64,000 bases of DNA from Bradyrhizobium diazoefficiens (GTDB lineage Bacteria; Pseudomonadota; Alphaproteobacteria; Rhizobiales; Xanthobacteraceae), in NCBI RefSeq assembly GCF_016612535.1, contig NZ_JAENXS010000003.1, positions 310,001-374,000 of the forward strand. The letters run 5' to 3'. Within the stretch, counting starts at the first letter, position 1; each line of letters starts with the position of its first letter. Positions 1 to 8,476 of this stretch are shown in pieces. A model generated the notes under the pieces. The model saw only the letters and a program-made list of their open reading frames with translations, searched no databases and was not told where the DNA came from. Position numbers and translations under genes: made by a program.

Positions 1-50
1 CCTCGCACGAGCGCTGGCTGCCGGATTATATGGGCGGGAAGGCGGCGTAG
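1..50 (+). CDS. 3' end of a truncated gene (unrecognised)
   Basis: Frame 3 is open from the window edge and ends with TAG at 48-50. The visible C-terminus reads SHERWLPDYMGGKAA. The gene body lies outside the window, so no function can be given. It would run toward the repeat at 74-157. Only 15 residues are visible and the reading frame could be chance. Confidence 0.35.
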   Translation, partial: SHERWLPDYMGGKAA

Positions 51-73
51 GCCGCCACCACAACCCCGGTCCC

Positions 74-157
74 GTAGCCCGGATGGAGCGCAGCGTAATC
101 CGGGATTCCGCCCGACGGTGAGAGATCCCGGATTTCGCTTCGCTCCATCCGGGCTAC
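74..157. repeat. 84-bp imperfect palindromic intergenic repeat, copy 1
   Basis: The sequence starts gtagcccggatggagcg and ends with the near-complement cgctccatccgggctac, so transcripts of either strand could fold into a long hairpin. A second copy of the same length and architecture lies at 11049-11132. The loop differs between copies while the arms are conserved, as in dispersed palindromic elements of Bradyrhizobium-like genomes. It may act as a terminator or mRNA stabiliser between flanking genes. Confidence 0.85.
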
Positions 158-167
158 CGATCACGCC

Positions 168-1355
168 TCACAACACGTGCGTGGCGCCCGGTATTTTCCG
201 CAACGCCGCTGTCAGGCCCCAGCTCAGCATCACCGTGAGCACGAATCCGATCGCGGCCTTCACGATGGCCGGCAGCTGGTAGTCGAACAGCGCATACTGG
301 ATCCACAGCGCGATCGGGTAGTGGACCAGGAACATGCCATAGGCATCGGCTTGCATACGGTCGAGCAGGGTCGGTCCCGGCGTCTTCGAATGCAGGAAGA
401 AGGCGAGGATCGCGAGCAGGATCGCGGCCGAGAACATCACGAAGAACGTGCCGTAGATGGCTTGGTACCAGTGCGGCTGCACGCCGGGATTACCGAGGAT
501 TTCGCGCTTGATGTAGATCATGCCCCACATCAGGCAATAGGGAATCAGCGTCGCGATCACCCACAGCCAGCGGCTCCCGGGCAATTGGCCGTCGGCGCCG
601 AGGATACCGCGATCGAAGTTCGCCGCACCGACGCTCACACCCATGAAGAAATAGGCGAAGTAGAGCAGGATGCGGCTTGCCTGCACCGAGAACGGTCCGA
701 ACTCAAACCATTTGTTGGCGCCGAAATAGAGCAGTGCCGGCACGTAGACGATGGCCGTGACGACGGCGAGCAGCAGCCAGAACACGGCCGGCTGTTCAAA
801 GCCCCGAACCGAAATGCGGTTCACGGGATCGACCAGATGCGCCGAGACCCGGTAGAGCAGGCTCGCGGTCAGGTCGAACGCCAGCAGCACCCACACGAAC
901 CAGATCGGACCGCTCGGCCAAGGGCCGACGGTGATCGTCTTCCACCAGAACGCCGCGAAGGTCAGCTCGGGATTTTCGCGCAGCGCGATCGCGTAATAGG
1001 CGAGCGGAATGACGGTGAAGGCTGCAATCACGAACGGCAGCCCGAGCCGCAGCAGGCGGTCGCGCACGAAGACTGACGGCGCCTTGCGCGCGATGCCGGG
1101 CCAGGTGAACAGGCCCGACAGAAAGAAGAACATCGCCATGAAGAAGCTGTCGGTGGCGAGCACGACGATGTCGAAGCCGATCCAGGAGGCCGGATCGGTG
1201 TGACCGAAATAGGTGTAGGGAATGACGGCGTGATGCAGCAGCACCACCAGCGTGAGGAAGGTGCGGGTGCGGTCGAGCGACAAATTGCGCGCCTTGGCTT
1301 TCGGCGCGGCGTGCGCCTCTGCACCCACCGTTGCAGAATGTGACATCGTGATCAT
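168..1355 (-). CDS. Acyltransferase family 3 membrane protein (OpgC/OafA-like)
   Basis: A 395-residue polytopic inner-membrane protein with about ten hydrophobic segments and the acyltransferase-3 N-terminal signature: LDRTRTF near residue 27 followed by LHHAVIPY near residue 42, where the family's catalytic His lies. Such proteins move acyl groups from the cytoplasmic acyl-CoA pool to glycans or other envelope acceptors. The substrate cannot be read from sequence. The gene stands alone, convergent with whatever ends at position 50. The ATG at 1355 is preceded by another ATG-rich stretch, so the first few residues are uncertain. An OpgC role in glucan succinylation is possible but unproven. 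Confidence 0.8.
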   Translation of the reverse strand: MITMSHSATVGAEAHAAPKAKARNLSLDRTRTFLTLVVLLHHAVIPYTYFGHTDPASWIGFDIVVLATDSFFMAMFFFLSGLFTWPGIARKAPSVFVRDRLLRLGLPFVIAAFTVIPLAYYAIALRENPELTFAAFWWKTITVGPWPSGPIWFVWVLLAFDLTASLLYRVSAHLVDPVNRISVRGFEQPAVFWLLLAVVTAIVYVPALLYFGANKWFEFGPFSVQASRILLYFAYFFMGVSVGAANFDRGILGADGQLPGSRWLWVIATLIPYCLMWGMIYIKREILGNPGVQPHWYQAIYGTFFVMFSAAILLAILAFFLHSKTPGPTLLDRMQADAYGMFLVHYPIALWIQYALFDYQLPAIVKAAIGFVLTVMLSWGLTAALRKIPGATHVL

Positions 1356-1399
1356 GGCCGCCCCGGTCGCGTTCCTGTCCCGGCCGGACTGTGCCGCCG

Positions 1400-1424
1400 G
1401 GAACCCGATTCAGCAAGGGCAGTT
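1400..1424 (+). promoter_or_regulatory. Possible EcfG-type promoter, distal copy
   Basis: GGAAC at 1400-1404, 16 bases, then AGTT at 1421-1424. The alphaproteobacterial general-stress sigma factor EcfG recognises GGAAC-N16/17-CGTT, so this differs at one -10 base. It lies upstream of the stronger-placed copy at 1457-1481, in front of the DUF1328 gene. Confidence 0.25.
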
Positions 1425-1456
1425 TGTGCCGCGAAAACCCTTCCGTCGTGCGTTTA

Positions 1457-1481
1457 GGAACCACCTCCGCATAGCGCAGTT
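1457..1481 (+). promoter_or_regulatory. Probable EcfG-type general-stress promoter for the DUF1328 gene
   Basis: GGAAC at 1457-1461 and AGTT at 1478-1481, spaced 16 bases, against the EcfG consensus GGAAC-N16/17-CGTT. The start codon is 60 bases downstream of the -10 element, a normal leader length. DUF1328 proteins are recurrent members of general-stress regulons in this class, which supports the call. One -10 position is off consensus. Confidence 0.45.
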
Positions 1482-1541
1482 AGCGTTCCCGAAACGGGTG
1501 AGGGGCCGCCGATCATGGTGGCTGGTTTCGCGGAGCTGACG

Positions 1542-1715
1542 ATGACGATCTTGAAATGGGCGCTGATTTTCCTGCTGATCTCGATCGTGGCCGGCGTGCT
1601 CGGCTTCACCGGCATTTCGGCCGCCTCCGCCGACATCGCCCGCTTCCTGTTCTACATCTTCGTCGTGATCTTCCTGGTGCTGCTGATCCTCGGGCTCACT
1701 GTGTTCAGGGCGTAG
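1542..1715 (+). CDS. DUF1328 (YtjA-type) small membrane protein
   Basis: A 57-residue protein with two hydrophobic helices ([18 protein letters not shown]... and [20 protein letters not shown]) joined by the Gly/Ala/Ser hinge typical of DUF1328. Family members are inner-membrane proteins of unknown biochemical role, often induced under stress. The ATG at 1542 fits the family N-terminus better than the upstream ATG at 1515, which would add nine unrelated residues. It is monocistronic, with an EcfG-like promoter at 1457-1481. Confidence 0.85.
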   Translation: MTILKWALIFLLISIVAGVLGFTGISAASADIARFLFYIFVVIFLVLLILGLTVFRA

Positions 1716-1735
1716 CGGGCCGCCGCGCCGGGCCC

Positions 1736-2839
1736 TCAATCGCGTGCGAACGGCATGACGTGGGTCACCAGATCGGCCAAGAACTCGTCGGGACGATCGA
1801 ACGGAATGAAATGATCGCCGCCGCGCACCCAGACAAATTGCTTATGCGGGGCCGTGATCTGATTGAAGAGCTGTTCGGCCGGCCCACCCGGTGTGTTGTA
1901 GTCCGCATCGCCCTCGATGAATATCACCGGGACCTGAAACGCGAGTCCCAGCGAGGCGACGTCACGCTTGAACATGGGGCCCTCTCGTCCGCGCAGATAT
2001 TTTGCGGAGAAGGCCATGCCCTTACGCCAGTTGTACCAGTCCAGCAGCGAGAAATCCGGCATGAATGGGGGTGGAACGGGACCCGCCAACCGGAAGCTCT
2101 CGATGGAGGGTAGCCCCAGCGCCTTGCTCCACTTGTCCGCGAGCAGGCGATTTTGCGGGCTCATCACAGGTCGCGCGACGATTGGCGCCAATTCCGCCAG
2201 GGCCTCGTTGTTGCCAGCGGACTGCGCCAATGCTTGCAGATGTGCGATTGTGATCTCGAATTGCGTCTCGAACGTCACCCTGCCGACCACTTGTCCCGTG
2301 CCGACATAGGCAGAGAACAGATCAGGGCGCTGCTTGACGATGTGAATGCCTAGGAACGAACCCCAGGAATGCCCGACCAGGATAATTTTGTCCTTGTGCA
2401 GATGGATTCGCAGATATTCGGCCAGCTCGATGCCGTCCTGCACCATTCGCTCCAGCGTCATGGTTGGAGCGAGTGTCTCTCCAGCCGCGCCATAGGTGCG
2501 GCCAGCGCCGCGCTGGTCCCACTGCACGACAGTGAAATGCTTTTCCCAGGGACGCCAACCCGACGAGATCGGCAAGGTGGAGCCGCCGGGTCCGCCATGG
2601 ACGAACAGGAGAACAGGGTTATCCCGATCCTCGCCGCGGATTTGAATCCATTGCTTGATGCCGCCGATGTCGACGAACGCTCCCTCCTGCACCCCCTCAG
2701 GGGAGCGTATCGCGAGAGTTTCGGCGGCAAGATATTGGCGGTAGGCACGAAATCCCACTCCGGCAGCGGCCACTACAATGAGGACACCGGCCAATCCCAG
2801 CAACGAGACCCCAATCAGTCTTGCGGCCTTGCGCGGCAT
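1736..2839 (-). CDS. Alpha/beta hydrolase with N-terminal membrane anchor
   Basis: A 367-residue alpha/beta-hydrolase resembling proline iminopeptidases and related esterases. The oxyanion-hole motif HGGPGGS (near residue 80), the nucleophile elbow GHSWGS (near 156) and a C-terminal acid and His (EGDADYNTPG, GGDHFIPFD) form a complete catalytic triad. Residues 10-30 are a hydrophobic signal anchor, so the enzyme probably faces the periplasm. The substrate is unknown. It is convergent with the DUF1328 gene, with only 20 bases between stop codons. Confidence 0.85.
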   Translation of the reverse strand: MPRKAARLIGVSLLGLAGVLIVVAAAGVGFRAYRQYLAAETLAIRSPEGVQEGAFVDIGGIKQWIQIRGEDRDNPVLLFVHGGPGGSTLPISSGWRPWEKHFTVVQWDQRGAGRTYGAAGETLAPTMTLERMVQDGIELAEYLRIHLHKDKIILVGHSWGSFLGIHIVKQRPDLFSAYVGTGQVVGRVTFETQFEITIAHLQALAQSAGNNEALAELAPIVARPVMSPQNRLLADKWSKALGLPSIESFRLAGPVPPPFMPDFSLLDWYNWRKGMAFSAKYLRGREGPMFKRDVASLGLAFQVPVIFIEGDADYNTPGGPAEQLFNQITAPHKQFVWVRGGDHFIPFDRPDEFLADLVTHVMPFARD

Positions 2840-2904
2840 CTCGTGCCTTGTGTCGACTGAGAGGAGGCGATCCGTGAGCGCCCCGGTGCCCCGGCCCCGT
2901 GAGC

Positions 2905-3264
2905 CTACCCCACTTCCTCGATCTTCACCTTGTCCGGATAGAAGGCAAGATGACCCGTGATCTCGGTCATCGCGGGGAACGGCGTCTCGTAGGTCCAGAT
3001 GGCATTGTCGAGCGTCTTGCCGTCGGCCTTGATGCTGTAATAGCTGGCGTCCCCCTTATAGGGGCAGTGCGTGGTGCGGTCGGTGCGCTCCAGCAGCGCC
3101 ATGTTGGCGTCCTCCCGCGGCAGATATTGCACCGCCGGATATTTGGCCTCTTTCAGCGTCAGCGCCTTGGCGCTCTCGGCGATCACGATATCGCCCGCCG
3201 TCACGCGGACGCGCCGGGGGTTTTGGGTGATGGTGATGGGGTGGTCGGGGCCTGGAAGCTTCAT
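2905..3264 (-). CDS. DUF427 domain protein
   Basis: A 119-residue single-domain protein with the family pattern: HPITI near the N-terminus, RVRVTAGDIVIAES, YLPREDANMALLERTD, HCPYKGDASYYSI, and a C-terminal YPDKVKIE. DUF427 proteins are small beta-barrel-like cytosolic proteins without a settled function. The ATG at 3264 is followed directly by KLPGPDHP, as in homologues. The neighbours do not suggest a role. Confidence 0.85.
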   Translation of the reverse strand: MKLPGPDHPITITQNPRRVRVTAGDIVIAESAKALTLKEAKYPAVQYLPREDANMALLERTDRTTHCPYKGDASYYSIKADGKTLDNAIWTYETPFPAMTEITGHLAFYPDKVKIEEVG

Positions 3265-3475
3265 GATTTCACGCCTTTTCGATCAATCCGTCGCGCGCGG
3301 CACTTTGTCGTGCCTTTATCCTGATGGGATCAGGGATATAGTGCCTGAAGGCGTGACGTAGAAGGCCGATCACGCTAAGTTTCGCCCTGCCGGCAAGTTT
3401 GGCTTTGCAGATCCGGACCCCGGCAAGCGATTCGACGCCGAGGCTGTAAAGCCGACACTGAGGAGCAAGACCCGA

Positions 3476-3712
3476 ATGCCCATGGACGCCCACGATATCG
3501 AGGCGATGATCAAGGCAGCGATCCCCGATGCCGAGGTGACCATCCGTGACCTCGCCGGCGATGGCGACCACTATGCAGCGACCGTGATCTCGGAATCCTT
3601 CCGCGGCAAATCCCGCGTCCAGCAGCATCAGATCGTCTATCAGTCGCTGCAGGGCCAGATGGGCGGCGTGCTGCATGCGCTGGCGCTGCAAACCGGGGTG
3701 CCAGGCGCTTGA
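3476..3712 (+). CDS. bolA: BolA family protein
   Basis: A 78-residue BolA-fold protein. The helix DIEAMIKAAIPDAEV, the strand ATVISESFRGKSRVQQHQIVY and the terminal helix with HALALQT match the family. BolA proteins bind a [2Fe-2S] cluster together with monothiol glutaredoxins and take part in iron sensing and envelope stress. The likely partner, a CGFS glutaredoxin, is encoded at 7549-7875 on the same strand, separated here by ltrA and the opposite-strand egt operon. In many alphaproteobacteria the two genes are adjacent. Confidence 0.88.
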   Translation: MPMDAHDIEAMIKAAIPDAEVTIRDLAGDGDHYAATVISESFRGKSRVQQHQIVYQSLQGQMGGVLHALALQTGVPGA

Positions 3713-3745
3713 TTTGAGGGCACCTGACCTGAGTGCGCGACGGGG

Positions 3746-4945
3746 ATGATGATGGCTGCGGATAATCCGCGCGGCGCGCTGTTTCGCGTCATCCTGCCGA
3801 ACCAGACCAGCCGCGTCACCAATGCCGAGATGTTCTTCGACCTCGTGTTCGTCTTCGCGGTCACGCAGGTGTCGCACACGCTGCTGCACCATTTCACCTC
3901 GCTCGGTGCGGTCGAGGTCACGCTGCTGTTCCTGGCGGTGTGGTGGGTGTGGGTCTACACCGCCTGGGTCACCAACTGGCTCAATCCGGAGCTGACGCCG
4001 GTCCGCATCCTGATCTTCCTGATGATGCTCGGCGGCCTCGTGCTGTCGACGACGATCCCGACGGCGTTCGAGGGGAGGGGCCTGTGGTTTGCGACCGCCT
4101 ATGCGACGATGCAGGTCGGGCGCACCGCGTTCTGGCTGTTCGCAACCCCACGTCACCGGACTCCGGTGCGGCACAACGCAATCCGCATTCTGGTGTGGCT
4201 CTGCGGCTCCGCAGTGTTCTGGATCCTCGGCGGCCTCGCCCATGGCGAGGAGAGGCTGTGGTTCTGGATCGTGGCGCTGACGATCGAATACGTCTCGCCC
4301 GCGGTTCGCTTCTGGGTGCCGAAGCTGGGATTCTCGTCGGTCGAGGCCTGGGCGGTCGAGGGCGGCCACATGGCCGAGCGCTGCGCCGGCTTCATCATCA
4401 TCGCGCTTGGTGAGGCCGTCATCGTCAATGGCGCAACCTTTGCCGAGCTGGACTGGACCGCGGACAATATTCTCGCTTTCGTCTCTGCGCTGGTCGGCAG
4501 CATCGCGATGTGGTGGATCTATTTCCACAAAGGCGCGGAGGCCGGCTCCGAGTGGATCTCGAAGTCTGCCGAATCCGGCCGGCTGGCGCGGCTCGCCTAT
4601 ACCTATCTGCACATGCCGATCGTCGCCGGCATCATCCTGAGCGCGGTCTCGGACGAACTGGTGCTGAAGCATCCGACCGGGCATCCCGATGTCAGAACCA
4701 TCGTGAGCACGATCGGCGGGCCGCTGGTGTTTTTGGTCGGCACCATCCTGTTCAAGCATTCTATCCGCGGCTTCCTCCAGCTCTCCCACGGCATCGGCAT
4801 CATTCTGCTCGCGGCGCTGTGGTGGTTTGCCGCCGATCTCTCGCCCTTATGGCTGTCGGTCGCAACGAGCGTGATCATGATCGTCGTTGCGGTGTGGGAA
4901 ACGGTATCGCTGCGATCGAAGTCGGGAGAGCTCGGGGAGCGTTGA
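3746..4945 (+). CDS. Low temperature requirement protein A (LtrA) family membrane protein
   Basis: A 399-residue polytopic membrane protein with about ten to eleven helices. The LtrA signature region is clear: RVTNAEMFFDLVFVFAVTQ near residue 25, a central GHMAERCAGFIIIALGE, and YLHMPIVAGI further on. LtrA was named from a Listeria cold-growth mutant, and the molecular activity of the family is not established. Three ATG codons in a row at 3746, 3749 and 3752 make the exact start ambiguous. It lies 33 bases downstream of bolA on the same strand and may be co-transcribed with it. Confidence 0.85.
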   Translation: MMMAADNPRGALFRVILPNQTSRVTNAEMFFDLVFVFAVTQVSHTLLHHFTSLGAVEVTLLFLAVWWVWVYTAWVTNWLNPELTPVRILIFLMMLGGLVLSTTIPTAFEGRGLWFATAYATMQVGRTAFWLFATPRHRTPVRHNAIRILVWLCGSAVFWILGGLAHGEERLWFWIVALTIEYVSPAVRFWVPKLGFSSVEAWAVEGGHMAERCAGFIIIALGEAVIVNGATFAELDWTADNILAFVSALVGSIAMWWIYFHKGAEAGSEWISKSAESGRLARLAYTYLHMPIVAGIILSAVSDELVLKHPTGHPDVRTIVSTIGGPLVFLVGTILFKHSIRGFLQLSHGIGIILLAALWWFAADLSPLWLSVATSVIMIVVAVWETVSLRSKSGELGER

Positions 4946-4975
4946 GCCGCCGGGCTGCCGGTGACGCCGGAGCTG

Positions 4976-5947
4976 TTACTTCGCCGCCTCCAGCGCGTGC
5001 ACCGAGAACATCTTCGCTGTGTCCGTCCAGCTCTCGCGCACCTTCCAGCCGGCGCCTTGCGCCAGCGCTGCAAAACGCTCGATGCTGTATTTGTAGCTGT
5101 TCTCGGTGTGGATGCTCTCGCCGGGCCGGAACGAGAAGCTGGTGCCGAGCAGACGCACGATCTGGCTCTTCTTGCTGATCAGGTGCATCTCGATCCGGTG
5201 CCGGTCGTGATTGTAGATCGCACCATGGGTGAAGGCGGAGAGGTCGAAATTTCCGCCGAGCTCGCGGTTGATCCGCACCAGCACATTGAGGTTGAACCGC
5301 GCGGTGACGCCTGCCGCATCATTGTAGGCGGCGTGGAGCAGACGCTCCTCTTTCTCGAGGTCGGCGCCGATGATCATCTGCGCGCCTTGGCCGAGGATCT
5401 TGCGAGCGCTCTTCAGAAAAGCCTGCGCTTCATGCGGCTCGAAATTGCCGATGGTCGAGCCGGGGAAGAAGCCGACCTTGGGCATCGTGGCGACCGCCTT
5501 GGGCAACTCGAACGGCGTCGTGAAGTCGGCTGCCACTGGATAGATGCCCAGCGAGGGAAAGTCCCGCTTCAGCCCGTTGGCCTGGGCCTGCAGGAAATCC
5601 CCGGAGATATCGACGGGGACATAGGCTGCGAATTTGCAGTGATTCAGCAGCAGCCGGACCTTCGTGGTCGCGCCTGCGCCGAATTCGACCAACGCCGCAT
5701 GCTCCGGAATGATTTTCGCGATCTCGCTGCCGCGCTCCTTCAGGATCGCAAGCTCGGTGCGCGTCGGATAATATTCCGGCAGGCGCGTGATCGCCTCGAA
5801 CAATTCCGATCCGGTCGCGTCGTAGAAATATTTCGGCGACAGTTTTTTGGGCTGCTGCGACAGGTCGTCGATGGCCTCGCGGGCGAAGGCCGTGGTCTGC
5901 TCGTCGGGAAGATGGGCTTCAGCCAAAGCGCTGGCGTGCACATTCAT
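4976..5947 (-). CDS. egtD: L-histidine N(alpha)-methyltransferase EgtD
   Basis: A 323-residue SAM-dependent enzyme that trimethylates histidine to hercynine, the first step of ergothioneine synthesis. The family opening is visible: PKKLSPKYFYDATGSELFE, then LPEYYPTRTE and the SAM-binding LVEFGAGATTKVRLLL, followed by FFPGSTIGNF and IIGADLEKE. The ATG at 5947 is preceded by TCAGGAGAG with good spacing, whereas the open frame extends 107 codons further upstream without family similarity. It sits 50 bases after egtB and is its operon partner. Confidence 0.93.
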   Translation of the reverse strand: MNVHASALAEAHLPDEQTTAFAREAIDDLSQQPKKLSPKYFYDATGSELFEAITRLPEYYPTRTELAILKERGSEIAKIIPEHAALVEFGAGATTKVRLLLNHCKFAAYVPVDISGDFLQAQANGLKRDFPSLGIYPVAADFTTPFELPKAVATMPKVGFFPGSTIGNFEPHEAQAFLKSARKILGQGAQMIIGADLEKEERLLHAAYNDAAGVTARFNLNVLVRINRELGGNFDLSAFTHGAIYNHDRHRIEMHLISKKSQIVRLLGTSFSFRPGESIHTENSYKYSIERFAALAQGAGWKVRESWTDTAKMFSVHALEAAK

Positions 5948-5997
5948 GATACTCTCCTGAACGCGCTGTCCGGCGCGCATTGGTCGTCGGATAATTT

Positions 5998-7257
5998 TTA
6001 CTCGTAGTCGGCGAGCCGCAGACCCGTGAACTGCCACCGATGGTGCGGATAGAAGAAGTTGCGATATGTGACACGGCTGTGACCGTCCGGCGTCGCCAGC
6101 GAGGAGCCGCGCAGCACCAGCTGGTTCACCATGAACTTGCCGTTGTACTCGCCGAGCGCGCCTTCGATGGCGCGGTAGCCGGGGTAGGGGGAGTATGAGC
6201 TGCGGGTCCATTGCCAGACGATGCCGAAGGCATCGTTGAGCTGGCCGGCGCGCGCGGCGACCTCCCATTCCATCTCGGTCGGCAGATGCTTTCCCGCCCA
6301 GCGCGCGAACGCGTCGGCCTCGTAATAGCTGATGTGGCAGACCGGTGCGTCAGGATCGACCGGCTTGACGCCGGCGAGCGTCATCACGTTCCACTGGCCG
6401 TCGATCTCGCGCCAATGACCCGGAGCCTGCCAGTCTTCCTTGCGGGCGGCGGCGAAGCCGTCCATCAACCAGAGCGTTGCGCTCGCGTAACCGCCGTCGC
6501 GCATGAAGGCAAGCCATTCGCGATTGGTGACGAGATTGCGCGCGACCTTGACCGGGCCGACGAGAGCGCGATGCGCGGGCTTCTCATTGTCGAAATGGAA
6601 GCTGTCTTCGGTGTGGCCGACGGTGTGAATGCCCTCGTTCAGTGTCAGCCAATCCTCAGCCGTGCGCGTCGAAGCCGGGAAGCGCCAGTCCGGATCGTAG
6701 GCCGGATAGACCGGGTTCTGCGCAAAGGCGTGCAGGATGTCGGTGAACATCAATTCCTGATGCTGCTGCTCGTGGTTGAGCCCGACCTCGACCAGCGGTG
6801 CGATGGCCCGAAGCTTGTCTTCGCCGGCCTCGCGGAAGAATTTCACGACTGCCGCATCGACATAGCTGCGATAGGCACTGACCTCGTTGGCACTGGGGCG
6901 GGTGATGTCGCCGCGGTGATTGCGCGCATGACGCGGGCCGGCGCTGACATAGTAGGAATTGAACAGGAAAGCGAAGTCGGGATGGAAGGGCCGGTAGCCG
7001 GACACGTGTTCGCCGAGCAAAAATTGCTCCCAGAACCAGGTGGTGTGGGCTCGGTGCCATTTCGCCGGGCTTGCGTCCGGCATGGATTGGATTTGCTGGT
7101 CCTCGGGCGAAAGCGGCGCGGCCCGGCGCTCGGTCTCTTTGCGGACGGCGAGAAAGGCGGTCTCCAACCCCTGCTCCAATCCTTGGGCGAGGTCGCCGGG
7201 GGCGTCCAACGGTGACGAAAGCGGCGAGGCGGCCGTAGCGGAGGCTTGTTTCGTCAC
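5998..7257 (-). CDS. egtB: Hercynine oxygenase / sulfoxide synthase EgtB
   Basis: A 419-residue fusion of an N-terminal DinB-like four-helix domain and a C-terminal formylglycine-generating-enzyme-like domain, as in EgtB. It joins hercynine with a thiol donor (gamma-glutamylcysteine or cysteine) using Fe(II) and O2. Iron ligands are visible: His68 in KWHRAH and the HX3HXE motif NHEQQHQE (His162, His166). The preferred start is GTG 7257, which follows CTGGAGAAAAAC. An in-frame ATG at 7314 lies upstream of a perfect EcfG promoter at 7282-7306 and is therefore unlikely. No egtA, egtC or egtE lies nearby, so the final C-S lyase must be elsewhere. Confidence 0.92.
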   Translation of the reverse strand: MTKQASATAASPLSSPLDAPGDLAQGLEQGLETAFLAVRKETERRAAPLSPEDQQIQSMPDASPAKWHRAHTTWFWEQFLLGEHVSGYRPFHPDFAFLFNSYYVSAGPRHARNHRGDITRPSANEVSAYRSYVDAAVVKFFREAGEDKLRAIAPLVEVGLNHEQQHQELMFTDILHAFAQNPVYPAYDPDWRFPASTRTAEDWLTLNEGIHTVGHTEDSFHFDNEKPAHRALVGPVKVARNLVTNREWLAFMRDGGYASATLWLMDGFAAARKEDWQAPGHWREIDGQWNVMTLAGVKPVDPDAPVCHISYYEADAFARWAGKHLPTEMEWEVAARAGQLNDAFGIVWQWTRSSYSPYPGYRAIEGALGEYNGKFMVNQLVLRGSSLATPDGHSRVTYRNFFYPHHRWQFTGLRLADYE

Positions 7258-7281
7258 GTTTTTCTCCAGACAGGACAAGAG

Positions 7282-7306
7282 AACGTTGTTGGCGGTACCC
7301 GGTTCC
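7282..7306 (-). promoter_or_regulatory. EcfG-type general-stress promoter of egtB-egtD
   Basis: On the minus strand GGAAC (7306-7302), exactly 16 bases, then CGTT (7285-7282). This is a full match to the alphaproteobacterial EcfG consensus. Transcription would start about 15-20 bases upstream of the GTG at 7257. It implies that ergothioneine synthesis is part of the general stress response, which is an inference from sequence alone. Confidence 0.6.
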
Positions 7307-7548
7307 AAAACCAAGGTTCGTCCTAGATAGGGGTTCCGTTACGGTATGAAAGTCCTCCCCGGTGATGATATTCGTGCCATCATGCAATGGCCCCGGGCCC
7401 GTCCGGCCCGGCCGCCCAGCGGCTGGTCGCCGCCATTTTACTTTGGATGCACAACGGTTTGGGCTACATATATAGGCAGGTATCGGGTTAGATCGGCTGA
7501 GCCGGCCCGAAGATATTGTTGAGGGCTCTGCCCCAGAAGGACACGGAT

Positions 7549-7875
7549 ATGAGCATCGCGGAATTCATCGACAACGAAGTGAAGTCGAACGACGTGGTTC
7601 TGTTCATGAAGGGAACGCCGCAATTTCCGCAGTGCGGTTTCTCCGGCCAGGTCGTCCAGATCCTCGACCACATCGGCGTCGGTTATAAGGGCCTCAACGT
7701 GCTCGAATCCGCCGAGCTGCGCAACGGCATCAAGGACTACTCGAACTGGCCGACCATCCCGCAGCTCTACGTAAAGGGCGAGTTCATCGGCGGCTGCGAC
7801 ATCATCCGCGAGATGTTCCAGGCCGGCGAATTGCAGCAGCTCTTCTCCGAGAAGGGCGTCGCGGTCGCGGCCTGA
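7549..7875 (+). CDS. grxD: Monothiol glutaredoxin Grx4/GrxD
   Basis: A 108-residue class II glutaredoxin with the CGFS active site at residues 29-32, preceded by LFMKGTPQFPQ. Further family motifs are the cis-Pro region WPTIPQLYV and GGCDI. It carries and transfers [2Fe-2S] clusters, as a homodimer with glutathione or as a heterodimer with BolA (gene at 3476). The start at 7549 (MSIAEFIDNEV) matches the family; the open frame runs 11 codons further upstream. The next gene, a macrodomain protein, begins three bases after the stop. Confidence 0.93.
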   Translation: MSIAEFIDNEVKSNDVVLFMKGTPQFPQCGFSGQVVQILDHIGVGYKGLNVLESAELRNGIKDYSNWPTIPQLYVKGEFIGGCDIIREMFQAGELQQLFSEKGVAVAA

Positions 7876-7878
7876 TTC

Positions 7879-8430
7879 GTGACCTCGCTGACGCGCCGGA
7901 TCGGCGGCGTTCAGCTCGAAATCATCGTTGCTGACATCACCACCCTCGGCGTTGACGCTATCGTCAACGCCGCCAACACGTCGCTCCTTGGCGGCGGCGG
8001 CGTGGACGGTGCGATCCATCGGGCCGCCGGGCCCGAGCTGGTCGCCGAGTGTCGCATGCTGCACGGGTGCAAGACCGGCGATGCGAAGATCACCAAGGGA
8101 TATCGGCTCAAGGCCGCCCATGTGATCCACACCGTCGGACCGGTCTGGAACGGCGGCACCATCGGCGAGGACGAGCTGCTCGCCTCCTGCTATCGCCGTT
8201 CGATGGAGCTGTGCGGCGAGCACAAGCTGACCTCGGTGGCATTCCCCGCGATTTCGACCGGCATTTTCCGCTTTCCCGCCGACCGGGCGGCCGATATCGC
8301 CGTGCGGACGACAATCGAAGGGCTTCCTGCCGCGCCGTTTGTTGCTCGCGTGGTTTTCTGCTGCTTCTCCGAGCCGAGTGCCAAATTCCATGCCGAGGCG
8401 CTCTCGCGGCACAGCAGCCCTTGTGCCTGA
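7879..8430 (+). CDS. Macrodomain protein (YmdB-like O-acetyl-ADP-ribose deacetylase)
   Basis: A 183-residue stand-alone macrodomain. The ADP-ribose-binding signature [20 protein letters not shown] is intact, with [10 protein letters not shown] following and [12 protein letters not shown] in the second half. Proteins of this kind hydrolyse O-acetyl-ADP-ribose and can remove ADP-ribose from acidic residues. The frame starts with GTG at 7879, only three bases after grxD, so translation is probably coupled. No ADP-ribosyltransferase gene is in view. Confidence 0.88.
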   Translation: MTSLTRRIGGVQLEIIVADITTLGVDAIVNAANTSLLGGGGVDGAIHRAAGPELVAECRMLHGCKTGDAKITKGYRLKAAHVIHTVGPVWNGGTIGEDELLASCYRRSMELCGEHKLTSVAFPAISTGIFRFPADRAADIAVRTTIEGLPAAPFVARVVFCCFSEPSAKFHAEALSRHSSPCA

Positions 8431-8476
8431 TGACACGGTTAGTACACTCCACCCGGCCATGTTCCGGGGAGGGGAT

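Noticed and set aside
3269..4789. 506-codon open frame on the minus strand opposite ltrA
   Set aside because: It is rich in Arg, His, Asp and Gln, lacks any domain and mirrors the LtrA coding strand; it is a high-GC shadow frame.
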